From the NCBI GenBank assembly GCA_030220185.1, contig JASPKZ010000426.1, positions 186,001 to 250,000 on the forward strand: a stretch of 64,000 nt of DNA. The letters run 5' to 3'. The translations under genes were made by a program, and so were the position numbers. The notes beneath the pieces are model-generated. The model did no database searches. It was not told where the DNA came from and saw only the letters and a list, made by a program, of their open reading frames with translations. The DNA comes from Diploptera punctata (taxonomy: Eukaryota; Arthropoda; Insecta; Blattodea; Blaberidae). Positions 34,951-46,600 of this stretch are shown one piece after another. Within the stretch, counting starts at the first letter, position 1, and each line of letters opens with the position of its first letter.

Positions 34951-37900
34951 CTAGCAGTCAAATCTGTCCTTCACATTAACTAAGGGCGATGGTCGCTCTA
35001 CACTAGTAGGTATTGGACAAAGTTTCCTTACTGTTCTCCTGAGTAATCCATTTCTAGTAAAAACAGTTACAATACGGACCATTCCATGAGTACCAGGGTG
35101 CAACTGAGCGATGACTCCGGATTTCCACACTAAGGGTGGTAGATTGTCTTCTCGAAGTATTACGACGTCACCGACAGCTGGGCTCCAAACTCCATTTGAA
35201 GACCATCTCTTTCTCTGCTGCAAATATTGTAAATACTGTCTGGACCGTTAATGCGAGAAAGATATATGCAGAGATTGAACCAACTTTCACCTTGCATGGT
35301 AGGACAAAGGGCAGTTGGTTACGTCAGACGCATAGGTGGTTTCTAAACGTCTCCCTATCAAGAAATGTCCTGGAGTTAATTAAGTGTCATCGTCATAGGA
35401 ATTATTAAGGGTACATATAGGTCTTGAATTCAGTGCAGACTAAGTTTGAGACACTAAAGTACATAACTCTTCATAGATAAAAATATTAGTACCTACGGTT
35501 CTCTTGACTAGAGACTTTACTGATTTTATTCCTGCCTCCCACAGACCACCAAAGTGAGGACAGGAGGGAGGAATAAACTTCCAGTTAATGTTATAATTCA
35601 CCATGTTTTCAGAAATGACATTCTCATTTTGTTTAACAAAGTTACTAACTCATTATTTGTACCAATAAAGTTTGAGCCGTTGTCGCTAAGCAAGAGACTG
35701 GGTCGTCCTCTACGTGCTACAAATCTATGAAGGGCAGCTAGAAAATCCTTAGTTGTTTAACTTGTTACAACTTCTACATGGATAGCTTTAGTAATTATGC
35801 ATACAAATAAAGCAAGATAATCTTTAAATTCGACTTTAGATCTGGTAGATTATCTTCTCGCCTTTTATGATAATAGGTCCTTCATAATCTAACCCTGTTC
35901 TCACAAAGGGAACACTCTTTTCCACTGTGTACGATGGAAGTTGACACATGATATAACTTGTTTGGGGTGGCTTCACTCGAAAACACCTATAACATGAGCG
36001 AATAACCACTCGTACTCTAATTCTCCCGCGAGGTATCCAATACCAGGTACACAGAGAAACTAGCACTGCTTGTGGCCCTGAATGGAAACGTACTTGATGC
36101 TCGTGTTTCACCAACAGCCTTGTAAAGACGTGTTTAGCTGGTAAAATCATTGGATGTTTTCATCAAAACTTAATTGTGAATTGACTAAAGGACCACCTAT
36201 TCGAAGTATACCATTGTCATCAAAGAAAGGGTTCAGCAATTTGAGATCATTCGATGATCGAACAGTCTTGTTCTGTTTCAAGTCTTTGAATTCCTCAGAA
36301 TATTCAGAAGTTTGGAGAAGAACTGACAAAGAACCTGTTTGTTTATCATGTTTCTGGCGAGTATTGTGAAGAGACTTTAGCACGTATGGATAGACTTGCT
36401 TTAGCTTTAGAAACGATGAATATCTTTCGAAATCAGGCAGCTGTACCTTTGCCATGAGTACCTGCACTTGTTTTACTCTGATTTCGAAGTCTGCTGTAGA
36501 AGAAAACTCACTAGTAATCAAATTTACATAAATTGGGGACACACTGTGAAGCCACTTAGGACCGTTCCACCAAATATGTAATGCAGCTAGATCGGAAGGC
36601 TTAATACCTGTAGACAAATGGTCGGCAGGGTTACACTGGGTAGAGACATGTTGCCAATTAGAAATGTTAGCCAGAGATTGAATTTCCGAGACTCGGTTTG
36701 CTACAAACGTCTTCCAAGTGGTTGAAGGCTTCTGTAACCAACATAGGACTATAGTACTGTCCGTCCAGAAGTGTGTTAAGAAGAGCAGAGAGAGCTTCAA
36801 AGCTTCAAGCACTTTATACATGAGTCTGGCGAGTTGCAAAGCTGCGCAGAGCTCTAAGCGAGCAATCGTTTGCTGCTTTAGCGGAGAAACTCTGGTGTGG
36901 ATGTCAACAACAGGACAGATACTTGATTTTGTTCTGATACTGATACTGTACGAATGTAAATACAAGCTCTGTAGGCAGACTCGGATGCATCACAGAAGCC
37001 GTGTATTTCTACAACCTTAGCTTTCGAAAAAGGCATAAAATTCCTGGGAACCCTGATTTCATTTAGAAGATGAAGATCATTGTAAATTTCAAGCCAATTT
37101 TGCACTAACTCTGAAGACTGTTCAAGAGGGTCATCCCATCCAACCTTTAATTGCAATAGTGCTTGTAGAATAAGCTTACATTTTACAACTACACAGCCAA
37201 GAAGACCAAGCGGATCAAAAATAGAAGCTACAATTGCAAGAATGATTCTCTTAGTAACCTCCTTACGATAGTATTTGACATTAATCTCTGTTTCGAATTC
37301 ATCTACACCAGGATGCCAAGTGATTCCCAAAGTTTTAACAGTCTCATCTTTCGTTAAGTTGCAAAGACTTAGAATTTCCTTGTCTGAATCAGGAACGTTA
37401 ATTAAAGAAGCGAGTCAATTTTAAGTCAACTTTCTGAGATGAAATTTGGCACTAGCAAGTATTGAAGAAACTTGTCTCTGTAATTCCTGCGCTTCTTGGA
37501 CAGAGTTGGAGCCACAAAGAAAATCATCCATGCAAAAAGAGTTTTGGATTGCTTCAGATGCAACCGGAAATTATTCGTTGCATTGGTTGGCTTATTCAGT
37601 TAAACATCAGGTAGGAAGAAACGATGCAGGATCAGTGCCATAATTTACAGTAGTGAGTCGTTATTCCTTGAGTTCATCTGCAGGCGAATCGCGTCAGATG
37701 ATGCGCTATAAGTCCCTGTCATCAGGATAATCAAGACACAACGGAACATTTTATCAATGTCTGCAGATACTGCTATAAGATGTGTGCAAAATCTCAGTAC
37801 AATGGAAAGTAAGTCAGGTTGAATACAAGGGCCAACCATTAACATGGAGTTCAATGAAACCCCGTTCGAAGATTCACAAGAACCGTCGAAGACTACACGT

Positions 37901-39220
37901 AGTTTGGATTCTTTCATCACACAGTGATGAGGTAAGTAGAAGACTTGCTTCCCTTCCTGGAGTCGCTGGCCTAAGTCGCTGTACATTTGCATGAATTCAA
38001 CATAGTGTTTCCTTAACTCAGAAGATTTGGTAAATTTGTTCTCTATATACCGAAATCTCTTCACTGCAATATGTTTGGACTCAGCCACATTAGAACGCCC
38101 TGGGAGCCTAACAACAAAAAAGTGATTCTTAGGACATTTTATGCGAAGTGAGATTCGCAGGCCCATTCTTCTGGAATAAGAACTGGATTTTGCAGCTCTT
38201 CCAACTGCCAGAATTTTTCCAGCTCCTTATCTAGGGAATCCAACTTCACAAAGTTGACAGAGCGCGACATTGCAGCTTTCTTTAAACAACGTTCCGGGAA
38301 TGGACCTGAAAGGATGTAGCCAAGTTCGGTTCTAATCTACGTTGGATGTCCTTTCTTACGTAGAGTGTCATAAGAAACAATCTCGTAGAAAACATCAGCC
38401 CCAAGCAATAAATCGTTAGCTGCAGGTTTATTGAAGTGAGGGTCACAATATTGGACGAATTATTCCACGTAGAGCAATCTATTTCATTTGCCGGGCACTG
38501 AGTGGTAACATTTTCCACAACTGCGCAAATTAAGTTCAGCTTGTAATTAGATACACAGGAAGACAATTGTAGATTACAAGTAGAACTAACTGATGATACG
38601 TCAGAATCACTGATGCCAACAATGGCAAGATTGCGTGCCTGTGTTCTGAAGCCTAACTTGCTGACAAGATTTGACGTTACAAATGATAGCTGACTAACTG
38701 AGTCGAGTATCGTTCTCACTTGAATTAATTGTCCTGATCTATTTTTCACATTTACACAGTCTGTACTCAATAAAACATTTGAACTCAAACCAGAACTGAC
38801 TTTCATTGCAGTAGGTGACACTATGACAGGCTGTTCTGCACTATGCACTTCTGCACTATGAGATGCTACATTATTATTTGCATTGCAAGATGTAACAATA
38901 CATTATGTCTATGATGACATATGTCAGAACCCTTCTGTTTGCAGCGACGACTGATACGTTTTTCGGAAAAACAATTAAAACATATATGATTTTCCTTTCC
39001 TAAATGTATCCGTCATTTACAGTTAATGCCTTAAACTTTCTACAACTAATCAAATTGTGTCTATTTAATAGACAATTGTTACAATAGCTTGCATTAATAT
39101 TATTTGAAATATGAAATACTTTATGTTTAATTTTATTCTCGCTTTTTGGAGTTAAACTAACACTTTTATTTTCCCTTTTGTGAAACTACTTTAGGATCTT
39201 TAGTCTCTGTTAATTCTAGC
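34951..39220 (-). mobile_element. BEL/Pao LTR retrotransposon, gag-pol, degenerate
   Basis: Minus-strand order: gag zinc knuckles (38890-39120: CNNCLLNRHNLISC, FKALTVNDR, then CFNCFSEKRISRRCK and CHHRHNVLL); aspartic protease (38282-38848), where the active-site triad reads ILDSVSQLSF instead of DSGSQ; BEL-type RT (37440-38166: YLPHHCVMKESKLRVVFDGS, VSADIDKMFR, then MDDFLCGSNS for the YVDD box); a Pao domain (IFDPLGLLG, FCDASESAY; 36878-37330); RNase H (FWTDSTIVLCWLQKPSTTWK, 36147-36965); an integrase zinc-binding/core block (LVKHEHQVRFHSG, SLLLSDNGSNFIGTNNEL near 35650-35720); and the C-terminal DUF5641 block (VGDVVILREDNLPPLVWKSG, 34951-35223). Frames are separated by stops and the protease Gly is lost, so it is inactive. 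It abuts a Penelope-like segment at 39226. Confidence 0.92.
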
Positions 39221-39225
39221 GTTTA

Positions 39226-39504
39226 GTATCTAATCCTTTAAAAATCTTGCTCAAACCTTCAGTTAAAGAGGGAGCATACAATACATTTACAAAACTAACC
39301 TTTTTATTAAGAGCAGACTGGAAGGTCGTGGAATCATTATTTTTTAAATTTTGAACCATCGAATTAATTTATCGATGATATTTTAATTAAAACCATTATA
39401 TTATATATATGTATTTAATGGTTTAGCATTCTCTACAATATCTAATTTTACTTAACGAAAGGTATTAAGTCGGTGAACTAAAAAATTGAAACTAGCCATA
39501 TTAT
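39226..39504 (-). mobile_element. Penelope-like RT, C-terminal (thumb) segment
   Basis: Minus-strand MASFN-LVHRL at about 39490 downward, then NDSTTFQSALNKKVSFVNVL, YAPSLTEGLSKIFKGLDTK. The nucleotide sequence matches 47145-47400 of the other Penelope-like copy nearly throughout (inverted). It is the continuation of the RT fragment at 42048-42410, separated by an insertion. Confidence 0.75.
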
Positions 39505-40705
39505 TGTCGCGGATAGCACGGGGTTTTCGTCTTACTTATTTAGACTTAAATAAGTACACAGTTGTCATTTAAAATTTTCTTTTCACTTTATTTTCTTCTC
39601 CACAATTATCACTAAATCTTCAAATACAATTTTGTTTCACAACTATTATTTTTATAACGTTAATCAGATAATCACTTCTAACACAGTTGCAGAAACAATA
39701 CTTCCTCACAGTTTAGATCCCAATTTAACTTCTCGGCATTCACTGTTTGACTATCGCAACATTGACTGACTCGCTGGCGACGACGACGACGACTAAAGTA
39801 TGGGACGAAATGTTCCTGACATTATAGGGTCTTATTTATTTGCCCTCTTTGTCCTTGGATAGAAATATAGGCAGGTTAATTTTTCATGTGTTTCCTTACG
39901 ATGGCTCTATCAAGCTCCATGGTCTTTCCACCGGAGGTACCTGTGCTCTGATGTTACTGTTGTCCTGAGGACGCACCGATGAACATTGGTTCAAGAGTAC
40001 GCCGTCCTGGTTGTTGGAGCTCCATCCGCAAGCCGCGCTTAGAGGATTGGTCAGATAACATTTAGTAATTTAGATTGAGTTAGGATGATGTTGGAGAACC
40101 GAGTAGAAATCGCTCTGAGTGGAGGAAAAAACAAAAAGGCTCTTTTCAGGGCTGCTGATTATGCGAAATTTTGAATTTGAAAAATATTAAAAAGATATTT
40201 GATTAATTAAATTTAGATGGGATTGTAAGTTTTACTGGTGGACTCTAGGGAACCACTCCGACATTTGTCTTAACGCTAGGAAAAACCACCGAAAACCCTA
40301 GCAGAGTGGCTTGAAGTTAATAAAGTTGTCTAAAAAAATCAGCTTTTTCGTGTTTTTTATGGTAAACCGGCGAAAAAACCATTTGAATTTAAGGGAGGAA
40401 ATCTGTAGATATCTGCAACTCGCCGTGCCTCTCCGTTCGAAGTTTGTATTTATTTTCCCTTATGTTAAGCGAAATAAATACCACTATTTCGTCCGGATAG
40501 TACACGAGCTGCTGGTTCACTTGATCGATGAGATCGTTGAACATTTGGGATTTGTGGGTCTGGATACTTTTGTTTTTTTGGGCCGAAACGTTTGTACTTT
40601 TTGTGGATTTATCAGTTCCATTTCTGGAAGCTGATTGGACCGCAGTTGGTCTAGCTTTTGGAGGGGAGGGGAGGGGTGCAGGCAGTGATGCTGGAGCAGC
40701 TGGCT

Positions 40706-41450
40706 CTACTGAGCAGTGATTTTTGATGCTGGAGCAGGAGAGGCTGCCTGTTCCTTTGGTCGGGACTGGGTGGTCCTATTTAATCGGCGAAAGGGCTCGA
40801 TTTTAACTTTAAAGGAACAGAGTTTCTTTATTTTTAGCGCCTCTGGGGAATGACGTCCATCCGCCATGGTTGCCAAGAACATTGGCATCGGGTTCTTAGT
40901 CTTACCGGAGGTCATGTTGACCATCTTAAAGACCTCGAACCCTAGATCTTTGAGATCATCCTGGACAATGGTTAGGATCCACACTGGGGTCTATGCCTTT
41001 TATGACGATGCGATAAGACGATCGTTTCTTTACTTGATCCTCGTCGTTGACGTGCAGGATCCCGTGTTGAGCAAGCAGCTGCTTGTATTTATTTAGCGCT
41101 GGAATTGAATCCAGTCGCACCCTTATGCCGGGTGGCGTACAAATGCAAGTGAACTCATTGTATCCAGCTGTTTTGAACTCCACGTACATAGCTGCCAACA
41201 ACGACGAGGATTCTCGGCATATTAGCAACGTCGGATGTCTTTTGTTTACGCTGATGCTCGTGTCCTTGGTCGCCCGATTCTCCGGCGCTCCGCCGCCGGA
41301 GGGCGGTGGTGCGGCGGGGAGATGGGTGCCTTTAGAGGATTTTATTTTTATTGGGCTAGCTGCGAGAGCCGCTAGTGCCAATTTAGCATCCGCCAGATTG
41401 TTGATCCTGTGCCGCGTTCTACGCGCGATTGGGGAATCTGTAGACTCCAT
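40706..41450 (-). pseudogene. Jockey-like LINE ORF1 (gag-like nucleic-acid-binding protein)
   Basis: Two overlapping minus-strand frames with one frameshift near 40970. The first (40956-41450) starts MESTDSPIARRTRHRI and has a Pro/Gly-rich linker (PPPSGGGAPE), then YVEFKTAGYNEFTCICTPPG, YKQLLAQHGI, RIVIKGIDPSVD. The second (40706-40984) carries DLKDLGFEVFKMVNMTSGKT, NPMPMFLATM, LCSFKVKIEPFRRLNRTTQ. The IKGI, DL--LGF, PMPMF and KIEP-RR-N-TTQ order is that of jockey-clade gag-like ORF1, an RNA-binding protein. The zinc knuckles expected next are replaced by an Ala/Pro-rich end, so they are lost. An antisense frame at 41538-42263 is a shadow. Confidence 0.7.
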
Positions 41451-41820
41451 CGTCGACGATTATGGAATCCGTCAGACGGTTTTAGCTCTTGGACCTACAG
41501 GTCCGACGCGCTGCGCAAGGGAGAAGGGCACTGACTGATGGCCGTGGGGACTCGGTGGGCTTCCAGCCGGATCCTGGCTGAGCCGTCTGCTGCGAGGCGA
41601 AGATTCCCGCTGGACACGCTGGCCTTCTCGTCCTTCTCGTCCGCTCTTTTATATAGGCGGGAGAGGAAAGCTCTAGTACAGCTCGAGTCCAAGCTTTGTG
41701 TGTTTGCGGGGAGAAGTGTGGGGAGTGGGAGGAGGTACACTTATATGTTTCTCATAGTACTAACAAATGAGACAGCAAATTCCTTTCAGACAAACGGAGC
41801 TGGAAACCGAGCAGATAGCT

Positions 41821-41926
41821 TCGAGCAACCTCCAAGCCCAGAAACCCCTGGTTTCCGATCTTTCTCCGAGGGTTCGAGCAACCTCCAAGCCCAGAAACCC
41901 CTGGTTTCTGATCTTTCTCCGAAGGG
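41821..41926. repeat. 53-bp tandem duplication
   Basis: Two adjacent units begin TCGAGCAACCTCCAAGCCCA (41821 and 41874) and differ at two or three positions. Likely replication slippage in the 5' region of the LINE-like insertion. Confidence 0.95.
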
Positions 41927-42047
41927 GAAGCAGAGGCTAGTAGAAAGGTCTGGCAGCACATTCCAGACAATTCAAGCGGCTCTGCGGTTCATTAACTCGA
42001 TAGGGGCGACACACCCGCGCAATTCAAATGCCGCTTGCAGGACATGT

Positions 42048-42410
42048 AACATTATGTTGTGTACAATGATGACAGTCAGCAGTGATATAACGGAATGTAC
42101 TAGTTTCCGTCTTGTAAATTCCAATCTATGTTCTTTTCCAATTATTAAAATGTCCAAAAAAGGCAAACTTCCATTCTTTTCTTCTTCATTTATAAAACTT
42201 ATACTGGGAGAACGGTCATGTCAAAAATCAATATATTCCTTTACTTTACATTTTGTATGTTAAAATTACCTAAAATGTCATCAAAATAGGCTATCTGAGT
42301 CACAACATAGAAAAATATTCTAATTATTTTCCACGTCTGTCTCAAATCTGCTCATAAACAGATTATCCAGGAAGGGAGATAATAAATTACCATTTGCAGT
42401 TCCTCCCTTT
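42048..42410 (-). mobile_element. Penelope-like RT, central segment
   Basis: Minus-strand frames contain the RT palm with frameshifts: LSPFL-NLFMS-FETD near 42340-42395, then a RYIDDI-type box degraded near 42260, LPFLDILIIGKEHRLEFT (42110-42165) and KLVHSVISLLT. The last two blocks match the copy at 47030-47120 (LVILIIRKDRLEST, KLVHFVISLLT). The fragment continues at 39226-39504 across the insertion. Confidence 0.75.
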
Positions 42411-44427
42411 TCCTCCATGGTAACTTTACCTTGTGGTGGAGTGGCTTGCGTGCTTAAATGACTCGAGAGCTATGCCGGCGGTAGCATTGCTGCCGAAATG
42501 GTTACCCATGCCGGACTGGTGGAAGGAGATAAGCCAGACGAAAAATTTATCACGATCATTCACGGTAAAAATACAACCTTCAAGGAATGCGGACATGGGT
42601 TCCACTGGGGTAAAATTTTCCGGAGGTCAAATAGTCACCCATTCGGTTCTCCGGGCGAGGACTACTTCAGAGTACCCATGCCAAAGGCTCAAATACGAGG
42701 ACATGTTCCTAGGAACATAGAATGTTAGGACTTTATACAACAATGGGGCACAAAGGGGTTTTAATGCGGGAATTAGATAAATCACCCTTGAATATAGTCG
42801 CTTTACAGGAAGTTGTGTCCAGGAGAAGGTATTCAGGAATCACCAACCTACGTGGGTTGAAGAAAGACCTGAATTTGGAGCGGATTTTTATTCCGAAGGA
42901 GGATCCTGTCCGCTATCCGAGATATTAAGTTAGTCAGTGATAGAATAACATACATAATTCTAAAGGGTAAACGACATGATCTCTAATCGTAAATGTACAT
43001 GTTCCACAGAAGATAAAGTTAACAAGAATTAGGATGCGTATTTGATAGCCTTTCGTGATATCATATGAAAATTGTCATAGTAGAACTTAATGCAAAAGTG
43101 GAGCGGAAAGATATATTCAAACCAACAATATGCAAATTCAGTCTTTATGAAGACAATGACGACAATGGGGTAAGATTAGACACATTTGCAATATCATAGA
43201 CTCTCATTGTTAAGAGCACAACATTTCAGCATAAGGATATTCATAAATACATCTGGACGTCTCCAGATGGCGAAACTCGGTACCAGAGCGATCATGTATT
43301 AGTGGCCAAAGGCTGGAAAAGTAGCATCATCGGTGATATATCAGTTAGAGGGACAGACTGCAATTCGGATCATCATCTGTTCAGGGTGAAAATCAGAAAA
43401 CGGTTAACGCTTATGAGAGGAACTAACGCTGAAGATGATTCTGAAAAATTTGAATTAAAAAACTTGAAAAATGATGAATTGCGGCAAAAATACCAAATCA
43501 AAATTGCTAATAGATTTGAAATACTGGAATCTTCAGATGACAATGTGGCAAACGAAGAAGAAACATATATAAATAAAGAATGGGAGGCTATAAGAGATAA
43601 AAATAAATCAGTATCAGAAATCATTGATTATTCAAAACAGAGGCAAGTAAGAAATGGTTTGATGAGCAATGTGCCGACTTAGTAAAGAAAATTAAGCTAG
43701 AAAAATGAAATGGTTACACGAACCAAATAAGGTAAATTTAGAGCAACTGGGTAGATTTACACGGTACACCACCAGGTTACTACGGAGTAAAAAGAGGGAA
43801 TATTTAAGAGAGAAGATGAATGATCTTAAAATTAATGCAGAAAAATAGGGAAATTAGAGAATTATATCAGGGAAATCGGGTTGAGAAGAAAGGTTTTCAG
43901 GCTAGAACAAACATGATTCAGAATGAAAATGCAGATATGATTGAAGATACCAGGAGTATATTAGATGGAAAAGTTACTTTAATCAGCTACTAAATGTACA
44001 CTTCCCAAAAAGAGAATGGGTCAACTCTAGCTCGTGCACATGTCTAAGATCCACAGCGCGATTAACAAGAGAACATTTTCTCCCTTTGTTTCGCAAAATA
44101 TGATGCAGCTGTGAAACCAAGAGCGCTATGTCTGCTAATCCTGCCATCGTGTCCCCGAGGCACATATGGTTGAGTCATGGTCCAATATGTTGTCAAGGGG
44201 AGTGCCTCGCGTTCGATTCCAAGTGGCACCATTTTTTTATTAATACATGTTTATTTTAAATTTTCAGGGTTCCTGGACTATCTAATTTAATAAAAGAGAA
44301 TGGAATAATTTATACTCGAGTCCTACGGGTAGGCTGAACCTGGCCTTAAAATAGCAAACCATATATGGAAGTTAAAGTTCTACTTTCTCACTTAAAAATA
44401 AAGAAACGAAAAAAAGACCAGTGAACA

Positions 44428-45440
44428 TAATATCTTATCCACAGGCCATCAGATTCTACTACAGCTTGGTATGGAACTGACGAGTTCGCGGAAGAATTGT
44501 CCACGAGAATTGTTCTCTTCCCGGGCGAGATTTTCCCAGGTATGGAGAACTTGATTCCACAACTCGTCTTTATTTCGAGAGGGTTGGCGAACATAGCCTA
44601 CTCCTTAATCCTCTCCTGTTTCAATTTTGCCCATGCATGTTCGATAACATTCAAATCAGGCGACTTCGGTAGTCAATGAATTATTTAGATCTCAGGCCTC
44701 GTCCGAAGCCATTTTTGAATTCTTCCGGCATAGTGCACGGGGCGGTTGTTCTGCTTGAACAGTAATGTTCCATTGGGAAAAGTTATATTACGTAAGGAAG
44801 AAAGGAAGGAATACATTTTCCAGAATATTTTCATACATCTCCGCTTCGAACCGGCCATCAATGCGTTATGTCATGCCTACCCCATCGTAAAACATTCACC
44901 CCCACAATGATACGCTAAAGCGCCCCGATCTTGCACGTCGATGCACAAAGCGTTCATCATGTCGGTGGCCGTCCTCACGATAGACATTGCGAGGACGATC
45001 ATAATCACTCGAGATGGTTGTTTCGTCGGAGAAAATTACATTTCTCCAATTTAAATCCTTTCGACTGGTTGCGAATGCAAAACGGTTGATGGCGTGTTCT
45101 TCCTTAAACATGCCTTTTGCGCAGCCCTCCGGTTCCTAATTCCACGGCTCCTCAAACGGTTGATTACAGTTTTATCTCAACCGGGGAAGTCAGATGTTTA
45201 TCGCTATTCGTTGGGGTTCTGTCAAATTGCCTCGAATAAGGCAGCATCCTCTTCCGCCGAAGATATCCGTGGAAGCCAAAGAATAAGGCGATTTGCGACC
45301 TCCCCTAAATTTTGAAATGGATGAGCCCACCTAATGGCCGTGCTCCGTGGCACAGCGACCAAACGGGCAGCGGCCCTAGCCCCATATCTAGCGTCAACTA
45401 GAGCTATAACTCGCTGTCTCATATCATGGCTGTTCGCCAT
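44428..45440 (-). pseudogene. Tc1-like transposase pseudogene (copy B)
   Basis: Begins MANSHDMRQRVIALVDARYG with an intact first helix-turn-helix (ARLVAVPRSTAIRWAHPF), then EEDAALFEAI and a frame break. The block 44896-45111 reads EEHAINRFAFATSRKDLNWR, NVIFSDETTISSDY (first catalytic Asp and Glu as in active FSDE), REDGHRHDERFVHRRARSGR, FSVSLWG. The region 44640-44890 carries degraded second and third catalytic blocks. The end VVESDGLWIRY lacks the stop codon of copy A (TAT for TAA). It is better preserved at the start and catalytic block 1 than copy A, but still broken. Confidence 0.88.
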
Positions 45441-45504
45441 GCTTATGAAGAATTAGGGAAAGCATGAGCTTTTATGCGTAGACAATGACTATTTGATATG
45501 AAAT

Positions 45505-45828
45505 TCATCCATGCATAGTAATTCTGCCCGAGGGCAGGTATTTCACTGCAATCATAGCATTTTCATGCTATGCTTTGCAGCTTTGCTAGGGAATTATAGA
45601 TGTGGTAGCTTCCCGTTGCCTTCCACACCGTGAAGGATGATAATGATAAGGGTGATGATGACGATGATTTTCGGGGACCGTTGAGCCTTAAGCATCCTGA
45701 CATTTGCTTTACATATTAGTAAAGAACCCGATTATACCTCATTCAGGAGCATTTACCGACCGGGAATCGAACCAGGGCTCGCTGCGTGACAAGACAGCAC
45801 GCCAACTTGAGACCACAGCAGTGGACTA
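45505..45828 (-). mobile_element. tRNA-headed SINE (SINE1), copy 2
   Basis: Reverse-orientation match to 12367-12716: tail TTCTGCCCGAGGGCAG, body TAGCATTTTCATGCTATGCT, a (GATGAT) region at 45632-45668, and head GACCGGGAATCGAACC (inverse B box) ... TGAGACCACAGCA. Flanked by the 9-bp direct repeat ATATGAAAT (45496-45504, 45829-45837). Copy A of the host transposon has the unoccupied site (AATATGAAATTGTAACCC near 27945). Confidence 0.95.
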
Positions 45829-46454
45829 ATATGAAATAGTAATCCCATAATAGTGAATATCACAATCCTAAATTGAATTAATAAATAACAGGATAATACA
45901 ATATCGTAATTGTGCCCAAATATTCTAAACTAATCATTTTAAGTTAAATTACATGATATAAACAAACCACAAAGTATGACACCAATTCAAATATACCCAT
46001 TTCAGGTTAGCAAAGAGAACGGCAGATCAGCTCTACGGCTCCGCATCGGACTACAGAATTGAATCCAGCCGAGGAGTTCGTATTTTTTTATTTATATCAG
46101 GCTGCATTTTATTTATTGCTGTTAATATTCCCTAAACTATTTATTTATAATATATATTATATATAATATATATATGTTTTACAACAAAATATTATTTCAT
46201 CTCAGTTTTGAGCGACTTGCGGAACCAGTTATCACATCAACCTACAAGAGAACAGAATTCAGTAAGTCTTGATGCGGTAGGGTGTGTATCATGACTCGAG
46301 TTGTACGCGCTTGCGCAGTGTCGTCCATCTGGGTTTCTTAAATATTCCACCGACCCATTGTTTTTTTTTTGGAGAAGTGTACATACAGAACAAGATATTG
46401 AGGAGGATAATTTACAGACAGCAGAAATACTAGTTGCAGAATCAAGTGTATTGG

Positions 46455-46600
46455 ATATGTATTTAATTAAATAAAAATAAAAATAAAACTTAAATTTTAT
46501 ATGATTTTCAATTTTATTGCTATATACATTTGTAACAGCTTTTTGGTACTTCGTACCTTGTTCAGACATGATTAAAATTAATGAATTATGTTATTAGAGG
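46455..46600 (-). mobile_element. Penelope-like tail fragment inserted in LINE
   Basis: About 146 bp interrupt the LINE family A frame (...AGTGTATTG | TTAGAGGTTGAAATGG). On the minus strand it reads TGTCTGAACAAGGTACGAAG, then TACCAAAAAGCTGTTACA: a CTGA-stem-AAA layout reminiscent of a hammerhead core, followed by an AT-rich tail. The assignment to Penelope-like elements rests on that layout and on the adjacent Penelope-like copy. Confidence 0.45.

Larger units (their letters stand above)
39505..42047 (-). mobile_element. LINE-ORF1-bearing insertion inside Penelope-like RT
   Basis: About 2.5 kb separates the two Penelope segments exactly where copy 46881-49320 is continuous (ACACAACATGAAATGGCTAG). 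The edges read ACACAACATAATG and GACAATAATATGGCTAG on the minus strand, suggesting a short ATAAT duplication. The interior is GC-richer than the surroundings and contains the ORF1-like frame at 40706-41450. No RT was found, so it is a 3'-incomplete or rearranged copy. The part 39505-40300 contains no recognised protein. Confidence 0.6.
43999..46379 (-). mobile_element. Tc1-like element, subfamily 1, copy B
   Basis: Ends CACTTCCCAAAAAGAGAATG and (inverse) CACTTCTCCAAAAAAAAAAC, target TA at 43997-43998 and 46380-46381. Removing the element restores a LINE family A frame (NVHTEQD). It contains a transposase pseudogene, a tRNA-like block at 44163-44233 (GCGTTCGATTCCAAGTGGCA) near one end, another at 46021-46080 near the other, and SINE1 copy 2. 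It is 271 bp longer than copy A, mostly because of the SINE. Confidence 0.92.

Noticed and set aside
41538..42263. 241-codon plus-strand frame
   Set aside because: It runs antisense to a Penelope-like RT segment and the 5' part of the LINE-like insertion; GC-rich antisense frames stay open by chance.
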